Source: Geodermatophilaceae bacterium
GTDB lineage: Bacteria > Actinomycetota > Actinomycetes > Mycobacteriales > Geodermatophilaceae
NCBI GenBank assembly: GCA_013811975.1
Contig: JACCUF010000301.1
Coordinates: 1 to 22,622 of the forward strand
Reading direction: 5' to 3'
DNA: 22,622 nucleotides
Shown: positions 7,670-15,090 of the stretch, one piece after another
How positions within the stretch are numbered: position 1 is the first letter of the stretch
How the letters are laid out: every line of letters starts with the position of its first letter
Translations under genes and position numbers: made by a program
The notes under the pieces: model-generated
Told to the model about the DNA's origin: nothing
The model's input: the letters and a program-made list of their open reading frames with translations, nothing else
The model's database searches: none

Positions 7670-8379
7670 GCGAGGTACGAGCTGCGCCGACCGGGCGGGT
7701 TCCGGCATATATGACCGAACTGGCCGACCGGGTCGGCGGGCTGGCTGAGCGTGACTCCTCCGCGGAGGGGAGTGCGTCGTTGGTGCGACGGATGGCCAAA
7801 TGGGCACCACCAGAGAGGGGTGGCCGCGCATCGGCGGTACTCATTCTGATCGCGGACAGCGACGGCGAGCCCGACGTACTCCTTATCCAGAAGGCCGCCA
7901 TGCTGCGCAACCACGCGGGACAGCCGGCCTTCCCCGGCGGTGCGGCCGAGCCCGCTGATGCCGATCTCAGCGCCACAGCGCTACGCGAGGCGGCTGAGGA
8001 GGTCGGCCTGGACCCCGCGGGGGTGAGCGTGCTGGCGACCCTGCCGGTGCTCTACCTCGCGCCGTCCGGGTACATCGTGACCCCGATTCTGGGCTATTGG
8101 CACACGCCGGGACCTGTCCGCGTGAACGATCCCGGCGAGGTCGCCTCGGTTGCCCGGGTGCCGATCGCCGAGCTTGCCGATCCGGAAAACCGGTTTCAGG
8201 TGCGTCATCCCTCGGGGTACATCGGGCCCGCCTTCGGGGTGTCGGGCATGGTCGTCTGGGGTTTCACCGCGGGGCTGCTGTCGATGATGCTGGAGCTGGG
8301 CGGGTGGGCGCGGCCGTGGAACAGCTCCCAAGTCCGCGATCTGGAGATCCCAGCCGAAGTATCGGCGATCCTCCCGTGA
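7666..8379 (+). CDS. CoA-pyrophosphatase-type Nudix hydrolase
   Basis: A 237-residue Nudix protein with a complete box, GGAAEP...ALREAAEEVGLD (about 91-116, GX5EX7REUXEEXGU). It is preceded by LRNHAGQPAFPGG (80-92), the NuCoA/UPF0035 signature of CoA and acyl-CoA pyrophosphatases. It should cleave CoA derivatives to 4'-phosphopantetheine and 3',5'-ADP (family inference). The N-terminal 50 residues are extra. GTG 7666 was chosen because GGAG lies 7 nt upstream and it overlaps the TlpA stop by 4 bp; ATG 7711 is an alternative. The end of the gene overlaps the cupredoxin start in a GTGA. Corresponds to Rv3672c. Confidence 0.88.
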   Translation: MSEVRAAPTGRVPAYMTELADRVGGLAERDSSAEGSASLVRRMAKWAPPERGGRASAVLILIADSDGEPDVLLIQKAAMLRNHAGQPAFPGGAAEPADADLSATALREAAEEVGLDPAGVSVLATLPVLYLAPSGYIVTPILGYWHTPGPVRVNDPGEVASVARVPIAELADPENRFQVRHPSGYIGPAFGVSGMVVWGFTAGLLSMMLELGGWARPWNSSQVRDLEIPAEVSAILP

Positions 8380-8834
8380 GCCTGGTTCTCCGATTCCGGC
8401 GCTCGCTCACGGTAATAGCAGTACTTTCTGCGGTGCTTGCTGTTGGGCTCGGCGGTTGCGGCGGGAGTCCCGACAGGCAGGAGCCCGAGCCCACCAATGC
8501 GGCGGATGAGGCGAACGAGGTCACGGTGGATCCGGACGGCGTGCAGTCGATCACCTTGGTCTCCGGGGATGACTACCAGTTCGTACCCGCCGAATTCACG
8601 GTGGCGCCGGGTCAGGTGATTCTCACGCTCGAGAATGCAGCCACCCAGCTCACCCACAGCTTGGCCTTCCCGCCGGGGATCGGTCCGAGCGACATCGTCG
8701 AGTCGATCTCCGTGGTCGCCCCAACCGAGGTCGACACGATTGAGTTCAGCGTGAGCACACCGGGTGAATACGCCTTCATCTGCTCCTTCCATGAAGCCCA
8801 GGGGCATACCGGCGTGATGAGCGTGGAGGCATGA
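8376..8834 (+). CDS. Cupredoxin-fold lipoprotein
   Basis: A 152-residue exported blue-copper-like protein. A signal peptide (residues 8-27) ends in the lipobox LGGC (Cys28), followed by an acidic linker. The plastocyanin/halocyanin-like domain has the first ligand His94 in QLTHSLAFP and the C-terminal ligand loop GEYAFICSFHEAQGHTGVM (Cys136, His139). In halocyanin-like proteins the loop reads C-x2-H-E-A-x-G-M, placing the axial Met where this protein has His144; Met148 lies four residues later. It probably carries an electron or stores copper at the membrane, with an unusual copper site if the alignment is right. It starts with GTG in a 4-bp overlap with the Nudix gene. I do not recall a gene of this type at this position in mycobacteria. 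Confidence 0.82.
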   Translation: MSLVLRFRRSLTVIAVLSAVLAVGLGGCGGSPDRQEPEPTNAADEANEVTVDPDGVQSITLVSGDDYQFVPAEFTVAPGQVILTLENAATQLTHSLAFPPGIGPSDIVESISVVAPTEVDTIEFSVSTPGEYAFICSFHEAQGHTGVMSVEA

Positions 8835-8918
8835 TCGTCAGCATCGCTGAACGGATTCAAGGGCCTCATGCGGCGGCAGATCCGTCCCGAACCGCCGCTG
8901 TGACCGGAGCCCGCTGAC

Positions 8919-10094
8919 GTGCTCGACCTGGGCATCGTCGCCTTCACGGTGATCTTCGCCGTAAACGGTTATCGCCATGGGCTGATCACCTCGGCCTTCT
9001 CCTTCGTCGGGTTCCTGATCGGCGTCGTGATCGGCGCACAGATCGCAGGTCGGGTGGCGACGGCGATCACCGATGATTCCGTTCTCCGGGTGCTTATGGC
9101 GCTCGTCATCGTCTTTGGGTTCGCCGGTCTGGGCCAGTTCGTCGTCGGGCAGGTCGGCACGCGGCTGCGCCGGGTGGTGACCTGGCGTCCCGCGCGGCTC
9201 GTCGATTCGGTGTTGGGCACGCTGGTCTCTTCGCTCACCGTGCTGCTGGTCGCCTGGATCGTCGCCACCCCGTTGGCCGCGTCACCGTTCCCTTCACTGG
9301 CTAGTGAAGTTCGCCAGTCCCAGATCCTGCGGGCCGTGGACGCAGCGGTCCCGGACCCGGTCCAAACGCTCTACCGATCGCTGCGTGACTCACTGGACCG
9401 ACAGGGCCTGCCGGACGTCCTGGATCCGCTGACCGAGACAAACGTGCCCGACGTGGCAGTTCCGAACGAGGCGTTGCTGAACAGCCCGGTGGTGACCCAA
9501 GTCCGCGGATCGGTGGTCAAGGTCAGCGGCGCGGCACCGTCTTGCTCCCGGGGGCTCAACGGGTCGGGATTCGTCTACGCCGAGGAGCGGGTGATGACCA
9601 ATGCCCACGTGCTGGCCGGCGTCGATGACCCGACGATTCTGGCCGAGGGTGAGGTCTACGACGCGAAGATCGTCTACATCGACGAGCAGGTCGACGTTGC
9701 CGTACTCGCCGTCCCCGGGCTACCTCAGGAGCCGTTGACGCTGGCTACAACAGAGCGCGACTCCGGCGCCGACGCGATCATCATGGGTTACCCCGGCGGT
9801 GGCAATCTCCAGGTGGGACCGGCCCGGGTCCGAGATCTCAGCGCGATCCGTGGGCCGAACTTCCGGGCCGACGGCACGGTGTCCCGCGAGGTGTACGCAT
9901 TGTTCGGGCAGGTGCGCGCGGGAAACTCGGGCGGGCCGTTGTTGGACGTCGACGGGACGGTCCTAGGCGTGGTGTTCGCATCGGCGATCGACGACCCGTC
10001 GACCGGATATGCGCTTTCCGCGGCGCAGGTCGCTACCGCCGCCGCGAAGGGGGTGACCTCCACCGGCGAGGTCGACTCCGGCCCCTGCATCTGA
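8919..10094 (+). CDS. marP: MarP-like membrane-anchored periplasmic serine protease
   Basis: A 391-residue protein. The N-terminal CvpA-like domain has four predicted membrane helices (about 3-20, 24-45, 56-78 and 98-120). A linker is followed by a chymotrypsin/HtrA-fold protease with His230 (MTNAHVLAG), Asp259 (QVDVAVL) and Ser337 (AGNSGGPLL) as the catalytic triad. Cys209 and the penultimate Cys390 are placed as in M. tuberculosis MarP, where a disulfide ties the C terminus to the protease and tunes activity. MarP is needed there for acid and oxidative stress survival and processes a peptidoglycan hydrolase. GTG 8919 has GGAG 9 nt upstream. It is the last gene of the nth operon, 84 nt after the cupredoxin gene, and converges with the epoxide hydrolase with 6 nt between stops. 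Confidence 0.93.
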   Translation: MLDLGIVAFTVIFAVNGYRHGLITSAFSFVGFLIGVVIGAQIAGRVATAITDDSVLRVLMALVIVFGFAGLGQFVVGQVGTRLRRVVTWRPARLVDSVLGTLVSSLTVLLVAWIVATPLAASPFPSLASEVRQSQILRAVDAAVPDPVQTLYRSLRDSLDRQGLPDVLDPLTETNVPDVAVPNEALLNSPVVTQVRGSVVKVSGAAPSCSRGLNGSGFVYAEERVMTNAHVLAGVDDPTILAEGEVYDAKIVYIDEQVDVAVLAVPGLPQEPLTLATTERDSGADAIIMGYPGGGNLQVGPARVRDLSAIRGPNFRADGTVSREVYALFGQVRAGNSGGPLLDVDGTVLGVVFASAIDDPSTGYALSAAQVATAAAKGVTSTGEVDSGPCI

Positions 10095-10100
10095 CCGACG

Positions 10101-11033
10101 TCAGCTCTTGATCCACCGCAGAATCTCGCCGGTGACCAGGTCAGGTACCTCCTCGGGCAAGAAATGCCCCGCATGCGAGATCGTCTGCCACTCATAGGTA
10201 CTCGACACGTAGCGGCTGGAACCCTGGGCAGTTGTGGGCAGAACGCAGGTATCCTGCCCGCCGTGCAGCTGCAGCGTCGGCATTCCCACCGGAATGGACA
10301 TCTGCCGGGTGTATGTCACGCCGTCGGGCCGTGGCAACGACCGCACCGCCCATCGATAGTGCTCCAGGGCCCCGTACGCGGCTTGCGGTATCAGCATGGC
10401 CTGTTGATATCGGGCTCGGGCTTCGACGAAGTCCACTGTGGATGCCCAACGGTCCCCCGCCCAAGCGGTCATCAGCCGCGCGACCTCGGCCGCACCGTCC
10501 CGGGTAAGCCGCTGCTCTGGGATTCGCGGCGTCTGAAATCCGAAGACGTGACTGCTGGCCGCGATTTGTTTGAAGTCACTGACCACGGCCGCCCGCCACC
10601 GGCGTGGATGAGGCGCGGACAGGACGACGAGTCGACGTACGACGTCGGGACGGAAGCGAGCCACCGTCCAGGCCACGCTCCCTCCGAGGTCATGACCGAC
10701 GAGGGTGGCTTCCCGTTCCCCCATTGCCGTCACCAGGCGCGCGATGTCGGCGGCCGTCGTCATCACGTCGTAGGGCCGTGGAGGCTTGTCACTTGCGCCG
10801 AAACCACGCAGATCCGGTGCCACGACGCGGTATCCCGCCTCAGCGAGCGCGACTATCTGGTGTCTCCAGGTCCACCAGAACTGCGGAAACCCATGCAGCA
10901 GAAGGATCAGCGGCCCGCTGCCGGCTTCGGCGACATGGAGCCGCACGCCGTTTGTCGAGTAATCGCCATGGATCCAGGGACCGTCGAGCAGGACCGAACT
11001 GGCATCGGGTCGGTCCGCCCGTCGCGGGTGCAT
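10101..11033 (-). CDS. ephE: Alpha/beta-hydrolase, epoxide hydrolase type
   Basis: A 310-residue alpha/beta-hydrolase. The oxyanion motif HGFP is at 47-50. The nucleophile elbow VGHDLGG has Asp115 instead of Ser, the mark of epoxide hydrolases and haloalkane dehalogenases. The rest of the triad is Asp261 (GGQDTCV) and His290 (HAGHF). HGFPQFWWTWR and the cap-domain sequence favour an epoxide hydrolase, and gene order next to marP matches ephE. It is predicted cytoplasmic. ATG 11033 was chosen over TTG 11051 because it gives the usual N-terminal length before the LDGPW strand; neither has a clear Shine-Dalgarno. It lies 30 nt after the holin-like gene and is likely co-transcribed with it. Confidence 0.9.
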   Translation of the reverse strand: MHPRRADRPDASSVLLDGPWIHGDYSTNGVRLHVAEAGSGPLILLLHGFPQFWWTWRHQIVALAEAGYRVVAPDLRGFGASDKPPRPYDVMTTAADIARLVTAMGEREATLVGHDLGGSVAWTVARFRPDVVRRLVVLSAPHPRRWRAAVVSDFKQIAASSHVFGFQTPRIPEQRLTRDGAAEVARLMTAWAGDRWASTVDFVEARARYQQAMLIPQAAYGALEHYRWAVRSLPRPDGVTYTRQMSIPVGMPTLQLHGGQDTCVLPTTAQGSSRYVSSTYEWQTISHAGHFLPEEVPDLVTGEILRWIKS

Positions 11034-11063
11034 CAAAGTCGCCGCAGGCAATGCGTGCTCATG

Positions 11064-11522
11064 TCACGTGTTGCGAGCGATCCCGGGGCTGCGCTGACCA
11101 GGAGCCTGACGAGAAAAGAGCTCCTTGGTGTCCTTCAGGGTCTCGATGGTTCGCTCTGGAGCCTTGACCTTCTTCAGCATGCGCATACCGACGAGGACCA
11201 GGAGTCCGGCCAGCACCACGAAGAAGGCCCAGACGATCAGGTAGGACAGCCACCGTGGCAGGCCCAACGCGACAAGGCCCTCGGCAAGGGCGATGAACAG
11301 GAACGTCACCGAGAACAACAGCATGACCCCGGCGGCCCCGAACATTCCCGCACCGATGCCCCCACGCTTGGCCGAGCTGGTGATCTCGGCCTTGGCCAGT
11401 TCCACCTCGGCGCGGATGAGTGTCGAGACGTGCTCGCTCGCGGTGCCGAACAGGGCGCCGATCGGTGGCTCGGCGCGGCCGTCTGCAGGGCTCGGGTGCG
11501 GGGAGGAGGCAGGCGAACTCAT
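11064..11522 (-). CDS. Phage-holin-family (Phage_holin_3_6-like) membrane protein
   Basis: A 152-residue protein. A Ser/Pro-rich N terminus is followed by an amphipathic stretch (LFGTASEHVSTLIRAEVELAKAEITSSAKRGG) typical of the YqjE/Phage_holin_3_6 family, then two hydrophobic hairpin helices (about 60-82 and 93-113) and a charged coiled tail (KKVKAPERTIETLKDTKELF). Despite the family name these are ordinary chromosomal membrane proteins in Actinobacteria; no lysis genes are nearby. The role is unknown. ATG 11522 was chosen because GGAG sits 5 nt upstream; GTG 11528 overlaps that site. The equivalent gene next to ephE in mycobacteria is Rv3669. Confidence 0.85.
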   Translation of the reverse strand: MSSPASSPHPSPADGRAEPPIGALFGTASEHVSTLIRAEVELAKAEITSSAKRGGIGAGMFGAAGVMLLFSVTFLFIALAEGLVALGLPRWLSYLIVWAFFVVLAGLLVLVGMRMLKKVKAPERTIETLKDTKELFSRQAPGQRSPGIARNT

Positions 11523-11594
11523 GGTCACTCCAGCAGTCTAGGGGCCACGCAATCTTTCCCAGCCTGCCCATCCTGCCATCCGGCCCGGACGAAG

Positions 11595-11636
11595 TCAGGC
11601 GCGGCATCCTCAGGCGCGGCACTTTTCAGGCGCAGC
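11595..11636. repeat. Three short direct repeats ending the upstream gene
   Basis: TCAGGCGCGGC occurs at 11595 and 11610, and TCAGGCGCAGC at 11626 (spacing 15 and 16 nt). On the minus strand each copy ends in TGA. The third copy holds the true stop of the 11626-12126 gene, so the repeats look like slipped duplications of the gene's last codons. Confidence 0.6.
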
Positions 11637-12126
11637 GCTCTACGTGCCCGGCCACTACGGCGTAGTTGAAGTGATCGACCGTCCAGGTGAGTTCCACTTG
11701 CACGACAAAGGTTCCGTACGTGCGATTCGCCGGCGACATCACGAATGTTGCCTGGTCGTAACCGTCGCCCGAGTTGATCAGTCTGGCCGCCCAGGACGGG
11801 ATGTCCTCGCGGCAGTGGATGCCTACGACGTCAGTAGCCGCACGTAGTGCCGAGGCAAAGCCCTGTGCGCCGGTCGGCGGGAGTTCGCCGTTGAGTCGGC
11901 GCGCCGAGGCGTCGACAATCGCGGGGTCCGTAGCGGCGATCGCACTGATCGCTGAGGGTTGCGGCGCCTCGGCCGCGGGATCTGGTTGCAGAGCCTGGAA
12001 GCCGAAAAGGCCGACCATCACCAGCAGGAGCACCCCGACCGGGACCGCCCATGGCCGTGAGCGTGCCCTGCGCTCCTGCTCAGCCGAGTCGAGCAGGTCC
12101 TCGCTGGGTGCGCCGGCTGCGGTCAC
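11626..12126 (-). CDS. Single-TM protein of unknown function
   Basis: I do not recognise a family. The 166-residue product has a charged N-terminal cytoplasmic part (PSEDLLDSAEQERRARSR), one transmembrane helix (about 27-45, AVPVGVLLLVMVGLFGFQAL), and an outer domain of about 115 residues with two cysteines (HCREDIPSW and the penultimate Cys), which could form a disulfide. LTWTVDHFNYAVVAGHVERC near the C terminus reads like a beta-sheet edge. GTG 12126 was chosen because TACCGT lies 6 nt upstream; the frame stays open up to TTG 12195 but that extension is basic and unstructured. It is divergent from acs. A type II membrane protein acting outside the cell is an inference. Confidence 0.65.
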   Translation of the reverse strand: MTAAGAPSEDLLDSAEQERRARSRPWAVPVGVLLLVMVGLFGFQALQPDPAAEAPQPSAISAIAATDPAIVDASARRLNGELPPTGAQGFASALRAATDVVGIHCREDIPSWAARLINSGDGYDQATFVMSPANRTYGTFVVQVELTWTVDHFNYAVVAGHVERCA

Positions 12127-12132
12127 CTCCCC

Positions 12133-12138
12133 ACGGTA
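12133..12138 (-). promoter_or_regulatory. Predicted -10 element of the one-TM gene (leaderless)
   Basis: TACCGT on the minus strand, 6 nt (GGGGAG) before GTG 12126. The GGGGAG touches the start codon and is too close to act as a normal Shine-Dalgarno site, so a leaderless start is the better reading. Confidence 0.5.
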
Positions 12139-12146
12139 CGTCGATG

Positions 12147-12162
12147 AGCACAGCGTCGTGCT
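12147..12162. promoter_or_regulatory. Inverted repeat in the acs divergent region
   Basis: AGCAC-N6-GTGCT is a perfect 5+5 inverted repeat lying 9 bp behind the TACCGT element of the minus-strand gene and about 100 bp upstream of acs. It could be an operator for a dimeric regulator. It is the inverse of the CRP half-site order, so it is not called a CRP site. Confidence 0.3.
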
Positions 12163-12253
12163 TTCGACGCCCGCAGGGTGCCGCTGACCGCGCAACCGTG
12201 GCCAATCCGTCAGGCGCGTCGGTAAGTTCGACTAGGAGTGCACCGTAGGAGCT

Positions 12254-12259
12254 GAGGAG
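12254..12259 (+). promoter_or_regulatory. Strong Shine-Dalgarno site for the TTG start of acs
   Basis: GAGGAG lies 5 nt before TTG 12265. This fixes the rare start codon of acs. Confidence 0.7.
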
Positions 12260-12264
12260 ATCCG

Positions 12265-14238
12265 TTGACCGAGAATCCCGCCCTGTCCAACCTGAGCCAC
12301 GAGACTCGGCACTTCGACCCTCCCGAGGAATTGGCCGAGCAGGCGAACGTCGGCGAGGACGCATACGACGAGGCCGCGGCCGATCCGCTGGTCTTCTGGG
12401 AGACGCAGGCCGAGCGGCTCGAGTGGGCTCAGAAGTGGGACACCGCACTGGACTGGGATCCACCGTTCGCCAAGTGGTTCGTCGGCGGCAGCCTCAATGT
12501 CGCGGTCAACTGCTTGGACCGGCACGTTGCGGCTGGCCGTGGTGACAAGGTCGCCATTCACTTCGAAGGAGAGCCGGGGGACAAGCGCTCCATCACCTAC
12601 GCCGAGCTCACCGCCGAGGTATGCAAGGCGGCCAACGCCTTGACCGAGTTGGGGGTCCAGACCGGGGACCGGGTGATGATCTACCTGCCGATGATCCCGG
12701 AGGCAGCGATCTCGATGCTTGCCTGCGCCCGGATCGGCGCTCCGCACTCGGTGGTCTTCGGCGGGTTCTCACCGGAGAGCCTGCGCAACCGGATCGACGA
12801 CTGCGGCTCGAAGTTCGTGATCACCTCCGACGGCGGTTACCGGCGCGGTGCTGCGAGCGCGCTGAAGTCCAATGTGGACGCTGCCGCTGACGCCGACGGC
12901 TCACCGGTGGAGCGGATTCTGGTCGTACGCCGTACCGGGCAGGACGTCGACTGGAACCCTGATCGTGACCTCTGGTGGCACGACGTCGTGGACCGGCAGT
13001 CCGACCGGCACGAGGCTGAAGCCTTTGACGCCGAGCACCCGCTGTTCATCCTGTACACGTCCGGAACCACGGCCAAGCCCAAGGGAATCCTGCACACCTC
13101 GGGCGGATACCTCACCCAGACCTCGTACACCCATCACGCTGTTTTCGACCACAAGGCCGAGACCGACGTCTACTGGTGCACCGCCGACATCGGTTGGGTC
13201 ACCGGGCACAGCTACATCGTCTACGGGCCGATGTCCAACGGCGCGACGCAGGTGATGTACGAGGGCACGCCGGACACCCCGCACCAGGGTCGGTTCTGGG
13301 AGATCGTGCAGAACTACGGGGTGACGCTGCTCTACACCGCGCCCACCGCGATCCGGACGTTCATGAAGTGGGGCGCCGAGATCCCCTCCGAGTTCGACCT
13401 GTCCTCGCTGCGGCTGCTGGGCAGCGTGGGCGAACCGATCAATCCGGAAGCCTGGATGTGGTACCGCGAGCACATCGGCGGCGACAACTGCCCGATCGTG
13501 GACACCTGGTGGCAGACAGAGACCGGCGGCATCATGATCAGCCCACTGCCCGGCGTCACGTCGACCAAGCCGGGATCGGCCCAGCGTGCCCTTCCGGGAA
13601 TCTCCGCTGACGTCGTGGACGAGTCCGGCCAGCCGGTGCCCAACGGCGGTGGCGGCTACCTGGTATTGACCGAGCCGTGGCCGGCGATGCTACGCACGAT
13701 CTGGGGCGACGACGAGCGGTTCAAAGAGACCTACTGGTCGCGCTTTTCAAAGCAGGGCTACTACTTCGCCGGGGACGGGGCCAAGAAGGACGACGACGGC
13801 GACCTGTGGCTGCTCGGCCGGGTGGACGACGTCATGAACATCTCCGGGCATCGGATCTCCACCACCGAGGTCGAGTCCGCACTGGTGTCGCACCCGAAGG
13901 TCGCCGAGGCCGCGGTGGTCGGTGCGACAGATCCGACCACCGGACAGGGCATCGTGGCCTTCGTGATCCTGCGCGGCGGCAATGACGAGGAGGGCGCTGA
14001 CCTGGTCAAGGAACTGCGCAACCACGTCGCTAAGGAGATCGGACCGATCGCCAAGCCGCGCCAGATCATGATCGTCCCGGAGTTGCCAAAGACCCGCTCG
14101 GGCAAGATCATGCGTCGGCTGCTGCGCGATGTTGCCGAAAACCGGGATCTCGGTGATGTGACGACTCTCGCCGACCCGACGGTGATGAACATGATCGGTG
14201 ACGGCCTGAAATCCGACAAGCCGTCCGCCGAGGAGTAG
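12265..14238 (+). CDS. acs: Acetyl-CoA synthetase (AMP-forming)
   Basis: A 657-residue enzyme that makes acetyl-CoA from acetate, ATP and CoA through acetyl-AMP. The P-loop YTSGTTAKPKG is at 264-274. GSVGEPINPEAW, the acetate-pocket motif DTWWQTETGG and YYFAGDGAKKD follow in order. RVDDVMNISGHRIST is the hinge. PKTRSGKIMRR holds the catalytic Lys614, the residue inactivated by Pat-type acetylation (a cAMP-stimulated enzyme in mycobacteria) in this family. Length and all motifs are canonical. The TTG start with GAGGAG 5 nt upstream gives the normal N terminus (TENPALSNLSHETRHFDPP). It is divergent from the one-TM gene; TAAGTT at 12223 is a possible -10. A hairpin follows the stop. Confidence 0.97.
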   Translation: MTENPALSNLSHETRHFDPPEELAEQANVGEDAYDEAAADPLVFWETQAERLEWAQKWDTALDWDPPFAKWFVGGSLNVAVNCLDRHVAAGRGDKVAIHFEGEPGDKRSITYAELTAEVCKAANALTELGVQTGDRVMIYLPMIPEAAISMLACARIGAPHSVVFGGFSPESLRNRIDDCGSKFVITSDGGYRRGAASALKSNVDAAADADGSPVERILVVRRTGQDVDWNPDRDLWWHDVVDRQSDRHEAEAFDAEHPLFILYTSGTTAKPKGILHTSGGYLTQTSYTHHAVFDHKAETDVYWCTADIGWVTGHSYIVYGPMSNGATQVMYEGTPDTPHQGRFWEIVQNYGVTLLYTAPTAIRTFMKWGAEIPSEFDLSSLRLLGSVGEPINPEAWMWYREHIGGDNCPIVDTWWQTETGGIMISPLPGVTSTKPGSAQRALPGISADVVDESGQPVPNGGGGYLVLTEPWPAMLRTIWGDDERFKETYWSRFSKQGYYFAGDGAKKDDDGDLWLLGRVDDVMNISGHRISTTEVESALVSHPKVAEAAVVGATDPTTGQGIVAFVILRGGNDEEGADLVKELRNHVAKEIGPIAKPRQIMIVPELPKTRSGKIMRRLLRDVAENRDLGDVTTLADPTVMNMIGDGLKSDKPSAEE

Positions 14239-14255
14239 CCGTGCCACATCCCGCC

Positions 14256-14310
14256 GTTATCGCGAAAAGGGCGCGAATGCCGGCGTCAAACGCGCAGTTA
14301 TCGCGATAAC
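14256..14310. repeat. Left TCGCGA hairpin flanking the Fic-like gene
   Basis: GTTATCGCGA (14256-14265) pairs with TCGCGATAAC (14301-14310), 10 bp. Further in, 14271-14275 pairs with 14291-14295. The right arm is itself part of the perfect palindrome GTTATCGCGATAAC (14297-14310). The two TCGCGA cores are 41 bp apart. It shares this geometry and the 12-mer TCGCGAAAAGGG with the hairpin at 15091-15141. It may terminate acs or be a repeat element. Confidence 0.7.
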
Positions 14311-14323
14311 CGCGGATATTGGG

Positions 14324-15082
14324 GTGGTCGGCCGTGATCCGCTCGCCGGGCTATTGGGACTCGACGGGGTGGCCGAGGCGGCCGACGACGCGCGGCATGC
14401 GGTCGACCGCCTCCTCGCCCATCGGGTACTGCGTCGGCAGCTCCCCGCGGTGGCAGCGGAGTCCGCGCTTCGGGGGGCCCGAGCCGCGGCGGCAATTTCG
14501 GGCGTGGACATCCCGCTAGCCGATCTCCGATCCTCGCGGGCCCACGACCCGGTCGTACGCGGAGCCGTGCGTGCGTACACCGCGCTCGGTCCGATGGTGG
14601 CAACCTGGACTCGCGCTCCCGGCCAGGTGCTCGCCCGGCTGCACGCGCTGGCCGCGGCGGATTTGGCCTCTTCCGATGAGCTCGGTCGTCCACAGCCGCG
14701 TCTTGACGTCGGACAACGGCTCAGCGGATTGAGCCAGCTCGTGTCCGAGGCGACCGGCACGCCGGGCGTCATACTCGCCGGAGTCGTTCATGGCGAGCTG
14801 TCAGGGTTAGCTGCCTTTGGGTCGGCCGACCGGGTGGTGGCCTTGGCTGCGGCCAGGCTGACGATGCGATCCCGGGGGCTGGACACCAACGCTGTGTCCG
14901 TACCCGAGGTGGGCGTCCTGGAGAGCGGAGCGGACTACTCGGCACTGCTGGCTGGCTTCGTCGCCGGGACGCATGAGGGGCTGGGCGCCTGGTTGCGCTG
15001 GTGGTCTGAGGCAGTGGCCCTGGGGGCAACAGAAGGCCTGGCCATCTGTGAGGCATTGGCCCGCGAAGCCGCACCCGGCTGA
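14324..15082 (+). CDS. Degenerate Fic-like protein downstream of acs
   Basis: A 252-residue alpha-helical protein without signal or membrane segment. It resembles the actinobacterial proteins next to acs that look like Fic/DOC-fold proteins (often labelled oxidoreductase). ESALRGARAAAAISGVDIPLADL (46-68) resembles the N-terminal Fic helix pair. VVHGELSGLAAFGSADRVVALAAARL (154-179) aligns to the region where active Fic proteins carry HPFxDGNGRxxR. The catalytic His, the GNG turn and the Arg are all replaced here, so AMP transfer is not expected. A structural or regulatory role toward Acs is conceivable but unproven. GTG 14324 is the start nearest the conserved DPLAGLLGLDGV; no Shine-Dalgarno is visible. 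The gene is bracketed by two related hairpins. Confidence 0.7.
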   Translation: MVGRDPLAGLLGLDGVAEAADDARHAVDRLLAHRVLRRQLPAVAAESALRGARAAAAISGVDIPLADLRSSRAHDPVVRGAVRAYTALGPMVATWTRAPGQVLARLHALAAADLASSDELGRPQPRLDVGQRLSGLSQLVSEATGTPGVILAGVVHGELSGLAAFGSADRVVALAAARLTMRSRGLDTNAVSVPEVGVLESGADYSALLAGFVAGTHEGLGAWLRWWSEAVALGATEGLAICEALAREAAPG

Positions 15083-15090
15083 ACCGCACA

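Noticed and set aside
11064..11522. Prophage remnant suggested by the holin family name
   Set aside because: No other phage gene is nearby and this family is a normal chromosomal membrane protein in the ephE neighbourhood.
12147..12162. CRP binding site upstream of acs
   Set aside because: The half-sites are AGCAC...GTGCT, the reverse of the TGTGA...TCACA arrangement expected for Crp.
14324..15082. Active Fic toxin or toxin-antitoxin module
   Set aside because: The catalytic motif is absent and there is no antitoxin partner; acs is the only coupled neighbour.
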